A DNA stretch of 43,249 nt from Streptomyces chilikensis (GCF_001642695.1 NZ_LWCC02000095.1:1-43249); one strand, 5' to 3'. Shown: positions 1 to 7,940, counted from the stretch's first letter. Numbers and translations: made by a program. Notes: generated by a model from the letters alone, not told the origin.

Positions 1-296
1 CCGCGCCGCTCCCCCGTGCGACGTGCACGCGCACGCGCCGCATTGTGATTGCGGTTTTGTCGATACGGACACTTTGCGACTTCGCGTGACCACCCGCCGA
101 CAGGGTTCGACTCGCGCCGTTCTTCGGATGATCGATCGCGCGTCCGAATTGCCCCGATTTCCCCTCACCAAATCGTGATCATTCCCTAAAGGCGGACGGG
201 TCGGGTGCCGAAGCAGACAGTGACCTAGCAAGCACGGTTCGTCCGTCCCGGCTTCATCCCCCGTGAGCCGGCTCCGTCCCCCACCCAGGAGGCCTG
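1..296. other. Intergenic region upstream of whiI
   Basis: No credible gene is visible here. The stretch is more AT-rich than its surroundings, as expected of a developmental promoter region. It contains the sigma-WhiG-like promoter listed separately, a GACAC pentamer at 68-72 (the core recognised by the sporulation regulator WhiA, but too short to be significant alone), and a ribosome-binding site AGGAGG at 287-292, four bases before the GTG start at 297. Confidence 0.6.
187..212 (+). promoter_or_regulatory. Candidate sigma-WhiG (FliA-like) promoter of whiI
   Basis: TAAA at 187-190 and GCCGAA at 207-212 are separated by 16 bases. This resembles the motility/WhiG sigma-factor consensus (TAAA, about 15 bases, GCCGATAA). 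In Streptomyces whiI is an established direct target of sigma-WhiG, so a promoter of this class is expected here. The predicted transcript would start near 220 and carry a leader of about 75 bases. The -10 half is imperfect after GCCGA, so the assignment rests partly on gene context. Confidence 0.6.
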
Positions 297-956
297 GTGT
301 CCGTTCTCCTCGAGCAGCCTTCAAGCCTGGTCGCCTACCGCCCGAACAAGCCCACCGCCATGGTCGTCGTGGCCGATCCGCGCGTGCGCTCCACCGTGAC
401 CCGTCATCTCTGGGCGCTCGGAGTGCGCGACGTGATCGAGGCCTCGTCCGTAGCGGAGGCTCGTCCCCGCATCGGCAACCCCCGTGACATCTGCGTCGCC
501 GACGTCCACCTGCCGGATGGTTCCGGCCTGACCCTCCTGTCCGAGACCCGGGCCGCCGGCTGGCCCAACGGTCTGGCCCTGTCCGCCGCCGACGACATCG
601 GCGCCGTGCGCAACGCCCTCGCGGGCGGCGTCAAGGGCTACGTCGTCACCGGCACCCGCACCAACATCGGCCTGCCGGGCCGTCCCGGAGCCGCCCCGCT
701 CGGCGTGGCCCACCGCATGCACCGCCGCCCCCCGGGTGCCCCGAGCCACCCGGGCGGCTACCGCGAGCTCTCCGGCCGTGAGGTCGAGGTCCTGCGGCTG
801 GTGGCGGAGGGCCAGTCGAACAAGGCGATCGGCGTCTCCATGGGGCTGTCCGCCCTGACCGTCAAGAGCCACCTCGCCCGGATCGCCCGCAAGCTGGGCA
901 CCGGGGACCGGGCCGGAATGGTCGCGGTGGCCCTGCGCACCGGAATCATCCACTGA
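297..956 (+). CDS. whiI: Atypical NarL/LuxR-type response regulator WhiI
   Basis: A 219-residue DNA-binding regulator with an N-terminal receiver domain (about 20-125) and a C-terminal LuxR/NarL helix-turn-helix (about 158-217, beginning LSGREVEVLRLVAEG). The receiver keeps the phospho-acceptor-position Asp69 (ADVHLPDGSG) and Lys113. However, the usual acidic pair near the N-terminus is reduced to Ala26-Asp27, so metal-dependent phosphorylation is doubtful. This is the hallmark of WhiI, an orphan regulator of sporulation septation. From published work, WhiI acts as a heterodimer with BldM at late aerial-hypha genes. The GTG at 297 was chosen because AGGAGG lies four bases before it. A sigma-WhiG-like promoter lies upstream and a 19-bp hairpin follows. 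No histidine kinase gene is adjacent, consistent with an orphan. Identification rests on protein pattern and gene context, not alignment. Confidence 0.85.
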   Translation: MSVLLEQPSSLVAYRPNKPTAMVVVADPRVRSTVTRHLWALGVRDVIEASSVAEARPRIGNPRDICVADVHLPDGSGLTLLSETRAAGWPNGLALSAADDIGAVRNALAGGVKGYVVTGTRTNIGLPGRPGAAPLGVAHRMHRRPPGAPSHPGGYRELSGREVEVLRLVAEGQSNKAIGVSMGLSALTVKSHLARIARKLGTGDRAGMVAVALRTGIIH

Positions 957-967
957 CCGCACGACCG

Positions 968-1005
968 CCGCGCCCGCCGAGGGAACGTTCCCTCGGCGGG
1001 CGCGG
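968..1005 (+). terminator. Strong hairpin terminator after whiI
   Basis: A perfect inverted repeat with 19-bp arms (968-986 and 987-1005) starts 12 bases after the whiI stop. The innermost bases must form the loop. There is no U-tract, which is common for high-GC actinobacterial terminators. It separates whiI from rnd and overlaps the region where an rnd promoter would sit. Confidence 0.8.
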
Positions 1006-1038
1006 TACATGTGCCCGGTACACAGATACCCTTGACAG

Positions 1039-2340
1039 GTGACCGACGCCCATGACACCGCAGCAGACAGCCCACTGCGAACCACCGGAGGCGCCCCTCC
1101 GGACGACGGCGGAACCGGCGGGACTTCTGCTTCCCGGGCGGCGGAGCCGGTTCCCCTCCTCGAGCCCCGCGAGGGCATTCCGCCGGTGATCGCCGACGCG
1201 GACGGCCTGGCCGCGGTCGTCGCCGCCTTCGCCGCCGGCACCGGCCCGGTGGCCGTCGACGCCGAGCGGGCCTCCGGTTACCGCTACGGGCAGAGCGCCT
1301 ACCTCGTGCAGCTGCGGCGCGAGGGCGCCGGCAGCGCGCTGGTCGACCCGGTGGCCTGCCCCGACCTCTCCGCGCTGGGCGAGGCGATCGCCGACGCCGA
1401 ATGGGTGCTGCACGCCGCCACCCAGGACCTGCCGTGCCTGCGCGAAATAGGCATGGTCCCCGGCCGCATCTTCGACACCGAGCTGGCCGGCCGCCTCGCC
1501 GGGTTCCCGCGGGTCGGGCTCGGCGCGATGGTCGAGAGCGTCCTCGGCTACGTGCTGGAGAAGGGCCACTCCGCGGTGGACTGGTCGACCCGGCCGCTGC
1601 CCGAGCCCTGGCTGCGGTACGCGGCGCTGGACGTGGAGCTCCTGGTCGACCTGCGCGACGCCCTGGAGAAGGAGCTGGAGCGGCAGGGCAAGCTCGAGTG
1701 GGCCCTCCAGGAGTTCGACGCCATCGCCTCCGCTCCGCCGCCGGCGCCGCGCAAGGACCCGTGGCGGCGCACCTCCGGCATGCACAAGGTGCGCCGGCGG
1801 CGGCAGCTCGCCGTGGTGCGCGAGCTGTGGGAGGCGCGGGACCGGATCGCGCGGCGGCGTGACGTCTCGCCGGGCAAGGTGCTCGGGGACGCCGCGATCG
1901 TGGAGGCGGCCCTCGCGCTGCCGGCCAACGTGCACGCGCTGACCGCGCTGAGCGGGTTCGGCAACCGGATGGGGCGGCGGCAGCTGGAGCAGTGGCAGGC
2001 GGCGGTGGACCGGGCCAGGGCCCTGCCGGAGAGCGCGCTGCCGCTGCCGGGGCAGGCGGTGGCCGGGCCCCCGCCGCCGCGCGCGTGGGCCGACAAGGAC
2101 CCGGCCGCGGCCGCGCGGCTCTCCGCCGCCCGGGCGGCGGTCTCGGCGCGGGCGGAGGAACTGCGGATGCCGCAGGAGAACCTGATCGCGCCGGACACGG
2201 TGCGGCGGGTGTGCTGGACGCCGCCGGGCACGGTCGACGCCGCCTCGGTCGGCGACGCCCTCGCCGCGCACGGCGCCCGCCCCTGGCAGGTCGAGCAGGT
2301 CACCCCCCTCCTGGTCGCCGCGCTCGCCGCGAGGGCGTAG
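1039..2340 (+). CDS. rnd: Ribonuclease D-like 3'-5' exonuclease with HRDC domain
   Basis: A 433-residue DEDDy-superfamily 3'-5' exoribonuclease, expected to trim 3' ends of structured RNAs such as tRNA precursors in the cytoplasm. The metal-binding residues are visible: Asp74 and Glu76 (VAVDAERASGYR), Asp130 (HAATQDLPCL), and Tyr194 with Asp198 (YAALDVELLVDL). An HRDC helical domain follows at about 245-330. The first ~45 residues are a Gly/Thr/Ser-rich unconserved extension. The C-terminus (about 340-433) has a second helical HRDC-like stretch. No good Shine-Dalgarno precedes the GTG at 1039, so the true start could lie downstream, but the exonuclease core is unaffected. The gene stands alone after whiI and is the last housekeeping gene before the eCIS cluster. 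Confidence 0.85.
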   Translation: MTDAHDTAADSPLRTTGGAPPDDGGTGGTSASRAAEPVPLLEPREGIPPVIADADGLAAVVAAFAAGTGPVAVDAERASGYRYGQSAYLVQLRREGAGSALVDPVACPDLSALGEAIADAEWVLHAATQDLPCLREIGMVPGRIFDTELAGRLAGFPRVGLGAMVESVLGYVLEKGHSAVDWSTRPLPEPWLRYAALDVELLVDLRDALEKELERQGKLEWALQEFDAIASAPPPAPRKDPWRRTSGMHKVRRRRQLAVVRELWEARDRIARRRDVSPGKVLGDAAIVEAALALPANVHALTALSGFGNRMGRRQLEQWQAAVDRARALPESALPLPGQAVAGPPPPRAWADKDPAAAARLSAARAAVSARAEELRMPQENLIAPDTVRRVCWTPPGTVDAASVGDALAAHGARPWQVEQVTPLLVAALAARA

Positions 2341-2496
2341 CAGTCACAGGGCGGCGCGGACGCACCATGTGGCCCATGCCGCGCGCGGTCCGCACCGTCC
2401 CCCGAACGGAGGAGTCCTTCACCGGAGGGACCCCTCCGTCCTGTCCGAGGAATCGCACCCCCGGAAATCGGACAGGTGAAAATGTGTGCGATTAGT

Positions 2497-2523
2497 GAAG
2501 GGCGCCCCCACGGGGCGCCCTTC
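2497..2523 (+). terminator. Perfect 12-bp hairpin terminator upstream of the eCIS operon
   Basis: The arms at 2497-2508 and 2512-2523 pair perfectly around a three-base loop and end in a T/C-rich run. It lies about 157 bases after the rnd stop, would end rnd transcription, and insulates the eCIS operon. It may also act on the opposite strand. Confidence 0.75.
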
Positions 2524-2666
2524 CTTCTGCGGCCGCTCCACCGGACTGACGTGCGAGAGTCGTGCCGCCCGAAAGAAGTGGATCACCGGCACAATCGGGC
2601 GGACGAAACGTCCGAACGCCCGGACGCCCCTCCTCGCCCTTTCCCGTCGAGTGACCAAAAGACCTC

Positions 2667-2694
2667 TTGCCGCTTCAACTACCGTGACTACAAG
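2667..2694 (+). promoter_or_regulatory. Weak candidate promoter for the eCIS operon
   Basis: TTGCCG (2667-2672) and TACAAG (2689-2694, preceded by TGAC) are spaced 16 bases apart and lie in the least GC-rich part of the leader, downstream of the hairpin terminator. The match to a vegetative sigma-70-type promoter is only moderate. No developmental sigma-factor motif was obvious. Confidence 0.3.
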
Positions 2695-2920
2695 GTGGGT
2701 TGAGAACGCAGGCATCAGGAGTCACAAGCGCGCTGCTTGGCCCCGGCGACCGCGAGGCCCGGGGTTTCGACGGGGGAAACTGATGCGGTGCGCGCTGTCA
2801 CGTCGCCCTGATAGGTGGCGTCTTCGCGTCCCGGAACGGGAATGCTCCCTCCGCCGTCTTCTGGTGCATTTGTCCGGTGCCCAGGGCTGTCCGAACAGGG
2901 ACCAAGGAGGGGGAAAGCCG

Positions 2921-4780
2921 ATGAGTGCGGTGAGCGCCGCCAGGCCTGCATATCCAGGCGTCCACGTCGAAGAGCTTCCCAGCAGCACCCGCACGATCTC
3001 CACACCGACCACGTCGGTGACCGCCTTCGTCGGCCACACCCGGCGCGGCCCGCTGAACGAGCCGGTCCGCGTCACCAGCTTCGCCGAGTTCGAGCGCCGT
3101 TTCGGCGGACTGAGCTTCCACAGCGCCGTCGGTCACGCGGTGCACCAGTTCTTCGGCAACGGCGGCTCCGTCGCCGTCGTCGTACGCGTCGCCAGGGCGG
3201 GCAGCGGCAAGGCCGCCGGTGTCACCCTCGGCTCGACCGAGAGGCACAGCGAAGGCCCGGTCCTCGAGGTGCGCGCCGCGGAGCCCGGCGAGTGGGGCAA
3301 CGGCCTGCGCATCGCCGTCGACCACGACACCCCGTGCCCCGACGAGACCTTCGACCTGCGGGTCCTCGACGCCAGGGGCCGGGCCCGCGAGACCTTCACC
3401 GGCCTGTCGATGGACGCCTCGCACGACCGGTACGCACCGCACGTGATCGGTGCGGGGTCGCGGCTCGTCCGGGTCGAGGTCGTCGGCGAGGGCCGGCCCG
3501 ACCCGTCCGGCACCGTCTCCAAGCCGTTCGGCGACGAGCTCCCGGACCTGGCCGTGGACCTGACCGTCAAGATCGGCAAGGTGGAGCACGAGTTCCGGCT
3601 CCACGACCCGGACCGCGACGGCGAGGCACCGTGCAGCGTGGCCGAGCTGGCGCTGCTCCTCGAGCGCAAGCTGCGCGCCCTGCCCGACGCCCCCGGACGC
3701 CACGCCTATGCGGGGGCCGAGGTCACCGCCTTCGGTCGCCGGATCCAGGTCGTCGCCGGATCCACCGACCCCGACGACGTCGTGCGCTTCCTCGGCCAGT
3801 GCGCCAACGACCTCGGCCTGGAGGCTTCGGTCAACCCGCCGGTGTTCCCGCTGGACTCGGGTGAGGACGGAGCGGCGCCCGGCCCGCGCGACCTGATCGG
3901 CAGCGAGGCCGGCCGGACCGGCATCCAGGCCCTGCGCGACGTCGCCGACGTCAACCTCCTCGTGCTCCCGGAGCTCGCGGCGTACGAGAAGACCGAGGAA
4001 GCCCTCACGGTCCTCTCCGCGGCCCAGCTGCTGTGCCGGGAGCGGCGGATCTTCCTGCTGGCCGACGCGCCGAGCTCCTGGACCGGCGTCGACGCCGCCC
4101 GCGCCGGGCTGGCCGCGTTCGATGCCGTGCGTGGCGACCACGCGGCCCTGTACTTCCCGCACGTGCGGCTCACCGACCCGCTCACGGGACGGCTGCGTTC
4201 CTTCCCGCCCTCCGCGGCGGTGGCCGGCGTCATCGCCCGCACCGACGCCGAGCGCGGCGTGTGGAAGGCCCCGGCGGGGACCGAGGCGCGACTCGCGGGC
4301 GTGCGCTCGCTCACCGTCGACCTCACGGACCGCGAGGCCGGGCTGCTCAACCCGCTCGGCGTGAACTGCCTGCGCACCTTCCCGGTGGCCGGGCCGGTCG
4401 TCTGGGGCGCGCGCACCCTCGCGGGCTCGGACGCGCTCGACAGCGAGTGGGCGTACGTGCCGGTGCGGCGTCTCGCACTGCACATTGAGGAGAGCCTGCA
4501 GCGCGGGCTGCAGTGGGTGGTGTTCGAGCCTAACGACGAGAACCTCTGGCAGCAGGTCCGTCTCGCCGCCTCCTCGTGGCTGCACACCCTCTTCCGCCAG
4601 GGCGCCTTCAAGGGCGGCACCCCGCGCGAGGCGTACTTCGTCAAGTGCGACAGCGACACGACGACCGCCGAGGACGTCGAGAACGGTGTCGTGAACGTCC
4701 TCGTCGGCTTCGCCCCGGTCCGGCCGGCGGAGTTCGTGATCGTCAGGATCCAGCAGACGTCCGGCGACTTCGCGCTCTAG
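2921..4780 (+). CDS. eCIS contractile sheath protein
   Basis: A 619-residue phage-sheath family protein that polymerises around the tube and contracts to drive it into a target. The N-terminus has the typical sheath opening PGVHVEELPSSTRTI, followed by the VTAFVGHTRRGP strand and an FGG motif. The conserved C-terminal sheath domain occupies about 470-619, with the Asn-Pro-Leu-Gly-Val and Arg-Thr-Phe signatures typical of tail sheaths and an ending VRIQQTSGDF. The middle (about 110-340) is a surface insertion domain, making it longer than T4-like minimal sheaths. ATG 2921 follows AAGGAGG at 2904-2910; the longer open frame upstream has no conserved content. It is the only sheath gene in the cluster, whereas AFP/PVC particles encode several. 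Confidence 0.93.
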   Translation: MSAVSAARPAYPGVHVEELPSSTRTISTPTTSVTAFVGHTRRGPLNEPVRVTSFAEFERRFGGLSFHSAVGHAVHQFFGNGGSVAVVVRVARAGSGKAAGVTLGSTERHSEGPVLEVRAAEPGEWGNGLRIAVDHDTPCPDETFDLRVLDARGRARETFTGLSMDASHDRYAPHVIGAGSRLVRVEVVGEGRPDPSGTVSKPFGDELPDLAVDLTVKIGKVEHEFRLHDPDRDGEAPCSVAELALLLERKLRALPDAPGRHAYAGAEVTAFGRRIQVVAGSTDPDDVVRFLGQCANDLGLEASVNPPVFPLDSGEDGAAPGPRDLIGSEAGRTGIQALRDVADVNLLVLPELAAYEKTEEALTVLSAAQLLCRERRIFLLADAPSSWTGVDAARAGLAAFDAVRGDHAALYFPHVRLTDPLTGRLRSFPPSAAVAGVIARTDAERGVWKAPAGTEARLAGVRSLTVDLTDREAGLLNPLGVNCLRTFPVAGPVVWGARTLAGSDALDSEWAYVPVRRLALHIEESLQRGLQWVVFEPNDENLWQQVRLAASSWLHTLFRQGAFKGGTPREAYFVKCDSDTTTAEDVENGVVNVLVGFAPVRPAEFVIVRIQQTSGDFAL

Positions 4781-4815
4781 CGCCGCGCCGCCAATCGTGG
4801 AGATTCGAGAATCCG

Positions 4816-5340
4816 ATGGCTGAGTTCACGGTCAACGCGCACCGCTTCGACCCCTACAAGAACTTCAAGTTCCTTGTCCTGTGGGACGGTCGGACGGTCG
4901 CCGGCATCAGCAAGATCAGTCCGCTGAAGCGGACCACCGAGGTCGTCAAGCACCGTCACGGCGGCGACCCCTCCTCCCCGCGCAAGTCGCCGGGCCGCTC
5001 CGAGTTCGAGGGCATCACCCTGGAGCGCGGAGTCACCCACGACCCCGAGTTCGACCGCTGGGCCAACAAGGTCTGGCAGATCGGCGCGGGTCTCGGCTCC
5101 GAGGTGTCCCTCGCCGACTTCCGCAAGGACATAGTGATCCAGGTCCTCAACGAGGCCGGACAGGTCGCCGTCTCGCACAAGCTGTACCGGACCTGGCCGA
5201 GCGAGTACCAGGTCCTCGGCGAACTCGACGCCAACGCCAACGCGGTGGCCATCCAGTCGCTGAAGCTCGAGTGCGAGGGGTGGGAGCGGGACTACGAGGT
5301 GCCCGAGCCTCAGGAGCCCTCGTTCCTCAACCCGGCCTAG
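4816..5340 (+). CDS. eCIS inner tube protein (gp19 family)
   Basis: A 174-residue tail-tube protein of the T4 gp19 / Afp1 family. Hexameric rings of this protein stack into the rigid tube inside the sheath and define the lumen that carries cargo. The opening FTVNAHRFDPYKNFKFLVLWDGR and the later GRSEFEGITLERGVTHD and FDRWANKVW segments are characteristic. It starts 36 bases after the sheath stop, with a modest purine-rich site before ATG 4816. Only one tube gene is present, although other eCIS often have two or three with a specialised baseplate-proximal copy. Confidence 0.92.
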   Translation: MAEFTVNAHRFDPYKNFKFLVLWDGRTVAGISKISPLKRTTEVVKHRHGGDPSSPRKSPGRSEFEGITLERGVTHDPEFDRWANKVWQIGAGLGSEVSLADFRKDIVIQVLNEAGQVAVSHKLYRTWPSEYQVLGELDANANAVAIQSLKLECEGWERDYEVPEPQEPSFLNPA

Positions 5341-5375
5341 CGGTCAGGCGGTTCATCGTTCAGGGGGACGACGTC

Positions 5376-6149
5376 ATGGGGATCACGGGGGCGGCCGGGC
5401 TGCTGGCGGCCTGGGAGGCGGGCCTGGCGGTGGCGCCGGCGGGGCGTGCCGCGCTGCTGCACCGCACCGCGCGGCCGGACGCCGACGCGGCGGTACTGCC
5501 GGTGCTGCCGGTCGGTGAGCGCGAGGCCGACCTGTTCGCGCTGCGCCGCGCCCTGTTCGGGGACCGCATGCAGGTGCGGCTGGAGTGCGCGGCGTGCGGG
5601 TCGGAGATGGAGTTCGACCTGGACGCGGGCGACTTCGCGCGCTCGCTGGGCGGCTCCGGCTCCGCCGACCGCCCGGTGGACCCCTCGACGGACCGCTCGG
5701 TGGACCCCTCGCTGATACGTGTCAGGGAGGACGGCTGGGACGTGGAGTTCCGGCTGCCCGGGCCCGCCGACCTGACGGCGGCCGCTCGGGCGGCGGACCC
5801 GCGTGCCGCCCTGCTGGAACGGTGTGTGGTGCGGGCGCTGCACGACGGAGCGGCCGTGCCCGCCCGGAGCCTGCCGGCCTCCGTGCAGCGCCGGATCGCC
5901 GAGGCGGCCGAGGCCGCCGACCCGGGCGCCGACGTCACGCTCAACGTCAACTGCCCCGAGTGCGACGCGGCGACCCGCGCCGAACTCGACATCGCCTCCT
6001 ACCTCTGGACCGAACTGGACGCCTGGGCGAGGGATCTGCTGCTCGACGTCCATCTGCTCGCCACGTCCTACGGCTGGAGCGAACCGGAGATCCTGGCGCT
6101 CAGCCCGCTGCGGCGCCGCTACTACCTGGAGTTGTGTGTGGATGTCTGA
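5376..6149 (+). CDS. T4-type baseplate hub assembly chaperone-like protein with a split zinc ribbon
   Basis: A 257-residue protein I assign to the eCIS proteins resembling T4 baseplate hub assembly chaperones. The C-terminal motif (about 205-257) reads WTELDAWARDLLLDVHLLA then GWSEPEILALSP and RRRYYLEL, typical of tail-assembly chaperone-like proteins. Two Cys-x-x-Cys knuckles are visible, Cys71/Cys74 (CAACGSEMEF) and Cys193/Cys196 (CPECDAA), which would form a zinc ribbon bracketing an inserted domain (about 85-185). The insertion carries a duplicated PVDPSTDRSVDPS-like stretch near 95-110. ATG 5376 was chosen by conservation. It overlaps the next gene by eight bases (6142-6149), implying translational coupling. 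Family assignment is by pattern; an exact role in this particle is inferred. Confidence 0.65.
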   Translation: MGITGAAGLLAAWEAGLAVAPAGRAALLHRTARPDADAAVLPVLPVGEREADLFALRRALFGDRMQVRLECAACGSEMEFDLDAGDFARSLGGSGSADRPVDPSTDRSVDPSLIRVREDGWDVEFRLPGPADLTAAARAADPRAALLERCVVRALHDGAAVPARSLPASVQRRIAEAAEAADPGADVTLNVNCPECDAATRAELDIASYLWTELDAWARDLLLDVHLLATSYGWSEPEILALSPLRRRYYLELCVDV

Positions 6150-6888
6150 CGTCGAAGGAGCACCGGCCGCGGACTTCCTCGACCGGCTGATCGCCCGCCA
6201 CGCCCCGGCCGCCGCGGGCCCGCGCCCCGGGGTGGCACGGGTACGCCCCCGGCTGCCGGGCCCGTTCGAGCGGGTCGAGGCGGTACGGGAAACGGCCGCG
6301 GAGGCCGACGACGACACCGGTCTGCTGTGGCCCTCCAGCACGCCGTCACCGGCACGGGAGGGTGAGGCGCCACGCCCGGCGGCGCCCGCCCCCCGCCCGC
6401 ACACGGAGCGGGAGCGGACCGTCGTCCGCACCGAACGCGAACGGCCGGAGCCCGCGCCCCGGCCGGAGCCGAGGCCCCTGCCCGAGGCGCCGCTGCTGCG
6501 CCCCGCCGCCCCGGTGGTGCCGGGGCCGAGGCCGGCCCCGGAGGCCGGACGGCGACCGGCGGGCGGGGTGTCGCCGGACCGTGGTGCCGCCCGGAACACG
6601 GCCTCCACGCCGAGACCAGCATCGGACCGGGCGGCGGTGCGGGCCGTGGCGCCGCCCGCCGGACGCCCCAGTGCCGAGGACACGGCGGCGGCGCGGGAGG
6701 CCGTTCGGCAGGCCGCCGCGCGGCGGCCGTCCCGGGCTCCGGAGCAGGTGGTGCAGGTGCAGATCGGGCGCCTGGAGGTGACGGCCGGGCCCGCCCTCTC
6801 CGGGGCCGGACGGCAGCGCAGACCCGCGCCGGAGCGGCCCGGCACGGCTCTGAGCCTCGAGGAGTACCTGGCACGAGGGCGGGAGTGA
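6142..6888 (+). CDS. Pro/Arg/Ala-rich eCIS protein of unknown function
   Basis: A 248-residue protein with two short conserved-looking ends joined by a disordered middle. The N-terminus (FLDRLIARHAP, then VRPRLPGPFERVE) and the C-terminus (VVQVQIGRLEVTA, then LSLEEYLARGRE) look like docking segments, while about 60-210 is Pro, Arg, Ala and Glu rich with no fold visible. Proteins with this architecture recur beside the cap and chaperone genes of actinobacterial eCIS, which suggests a scaffold or adaptor in tail assembly, but I cannot name a function. ATG 6142 lies inside the end of the upstream gene. Composition follows the host, so nothing suggests recent transfer. Confidence 0.6.
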   Translation: MSDVEGAPAADFLDRLIARHAPAAAGPRPGVARVRPRLPGPFERVEAVRETAAEADDDTGLLWPSSTPSPAREGEAPRPAAPAPRPHTERERTVVRTERERPEPAPRPEPRPLPEAPLLRPAAPVVPGPRPAPEAGRRPAGGVSPDRGAARNTASTPRPASDRAAVRAVAPPAGRPSAEDTAAAREAVRQAAARRPSRAPEQVVQVQIGRLEVTAGPALSGAGRQRRPAPERPGTALSLEEYLARGRE

Positions 6889-6892
6889 CATG

Positions 6893-6928
6893 ACGGACCG
6901 AGGAACCACGGACCGAGGAACCGAGGAA
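6893..6928 (+). repeat. Short tandem repeat in the spacer before the cap gene
   Basis: A 15-base unit at 6893-6907 is repeated exactly at 6908-6922 and followed by a partial third copy. Each unit contains a GAGGAA purine run. The last, at 6923-6928, sits eight bases before ATG 6937 and could serve as the ribosome-binding site, so copy number could slip without destroying translation. Confidence 0.6.
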
Positions 6929-6936
6929 GCGACTCC

Positions 6937-7890
6937 ATGAGCAACGCACTCGCCATCGCCCATGTCACCCGGGCCCTCTGCCTGCTGCTCGCGTCCAACG
7001 TGGGCCCGGAGTTCGGCGAGGCCGTACAGGTCGAGCCGCGCAAGCCGCCGGCCGAGCCGCCGGACCAGCCCACCCTCAACGTGTTCCTGTACCAGGTCAC
7101 GCCCAACACCTCGATGCGCCACAACGACCTGCCGACCCGGTCACCCGGCGGCTCCCTGGTCAAGCGGCCCGCTGCCGCGCTGGACCTGCACTTCCTGATC
7201 AGCGCCTACGGCAACGAGACGTACCTGGTCGGGCAGCGCCTCATCGGCTCGGTGGTCCGCACCCTGCACGAGATCCCGGTCCTGCCGAAGAACATGATCG
7301 AGCAGGCTGCCGAGGAGGACCCGTACCTGGCGGACAGCGACCTGGTCGAGGCCGCCCAGCGGGTGCGCTTCTCGCCCACGGTGATGGACATCGACGAGAC
7401 GTCGAAGCTGTGGGGCATGCTCCACCAGACGCCGTACGCGCTGTCGGTGGTCTACCAGGCGTCCCTGGTCTTCATCGACGGCCGCGGAACGCCGATGGCG
7501 GCGAAGCCGGTCGAGCGGCCCGAGGTGCGGGTGCTGCCGTTCGGCGCGCCGGGAGCGCCGGTGCCGCCGGTGCTGGACGGCAGCGGCCCGGCGGAGGGGG
7601 GCGAGGAGTCCGTGCCCGCCACCGGGCCCGTCACCGAGGCCGCTGCGAACGGGACCGCCGGGACCGCCGCGAAGACGGCCGTCCGGGCCCCGGCGAAGAC
7701 CGCCATCGCCCGGACGCCGGCGAAAGCACCCACGAAGACAAGCGCCAAGGCACCCGCCAGGACCGCTGCCAGAACTCCGGCGCGGGGCCGCAAGGCGGCA
7801 CAGGGCGGCCGGTCCGCGAAGACGGACGGTGCCACGGGCACCACGGGTGCGGCGGACACGGCCGGCGAGTCCGACGACACCGCGAACTGA
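6937..7890 (+). CDS. eCIS tail terminator (cap) protein, DUF4255 / Pvc16-like, with Lys/Ala/Pro tail
   Basis: A 317-residue protein. Residues 1-200 form a DUF4255 (Pvc16 N-terminal) domain, which in AFP/PVC caps the distal end of the sheath-tube and fixes final length. Diagnostic parts are the N-terminal helix ALAIAHVTRALCLLLASN, LNVFLYQVTPNTSMRHNDLP, and YGNETYLVGQRLIGS. Residues about 245-317 are an unusual low-complexity tail of repeated Ala-Pro-Ala-Lys-Thr-like units, rich in Lys and Arg and resembling histone H1-like or bacterial HU tails, followed by an acidic end (ESDDTAN). The tail is not part of the cap fold and could bind nucleic acid or membrane. ATG 6937 gives the expected family start. 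Confidence 0.85.
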   Translation: MSNALAIAHVTRALCLLLASNVGPEFGEAVQVEPRKPPAEPPDQPTLNVFLYQVTPNTSMRHNDLPTRSPGGSLVKRPAAALDLHFLISAYGNETYLVGQRLIGSVVRTLHEIPVLPKNMIEQAAEEDPYLADSDLVEAAQRVRFSPTVMDIDETSKLWGMLHQTPYALSVVYQASLVFIDGRGTPMAAKPVERPEVRVLPFGAPGAPVPPVLDGSGPAEGGEESVPATGPVTEAAANGTAGTAAKTAVRAPAKTAIARTPAKAPTKTSAKAPARTAARTPARGRKAAQGGRSAKTDGATGTTGAADTAGESDDTAN

Positions 7891-7940
7891 CGCGCACGAC
7901 GAACCGACACGCACGAAGACCGACGGGGGCAGGTGAGGAC

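Larger units (their letters stand above)
2341..2920. other. 580-base non-coding leader between rnd and the eCIS operon
   Basis: I see no gene here; open frames across it are upstream extensions of the sheath frame or short GC-driven shadows. It holds a small hairpin at 2423-2438, the strong terminator at 2497-2523, a weak promoter candidate at 2667-2694 and the sheath ribosome-binding site AAGGAGG at 2904-2910. Its 2640-2720 segment is less GC-rich than the flanks. No tRNA or obvious attachment repeat is visible at this left junction of the eCIS island. If the promoter candidate is right, the sheath mRNA has an untranslated leader of more than 200 bases. Confidence 0.55.

Noticed and set aside
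2486-2920. Upstream extension of the sheath protein
   Set aside because: The frame is open to 2486 but runs through a terminator hairpin, lacks conserved sheath residues, and the ATG at 2921 has its own AAGGAGG site.
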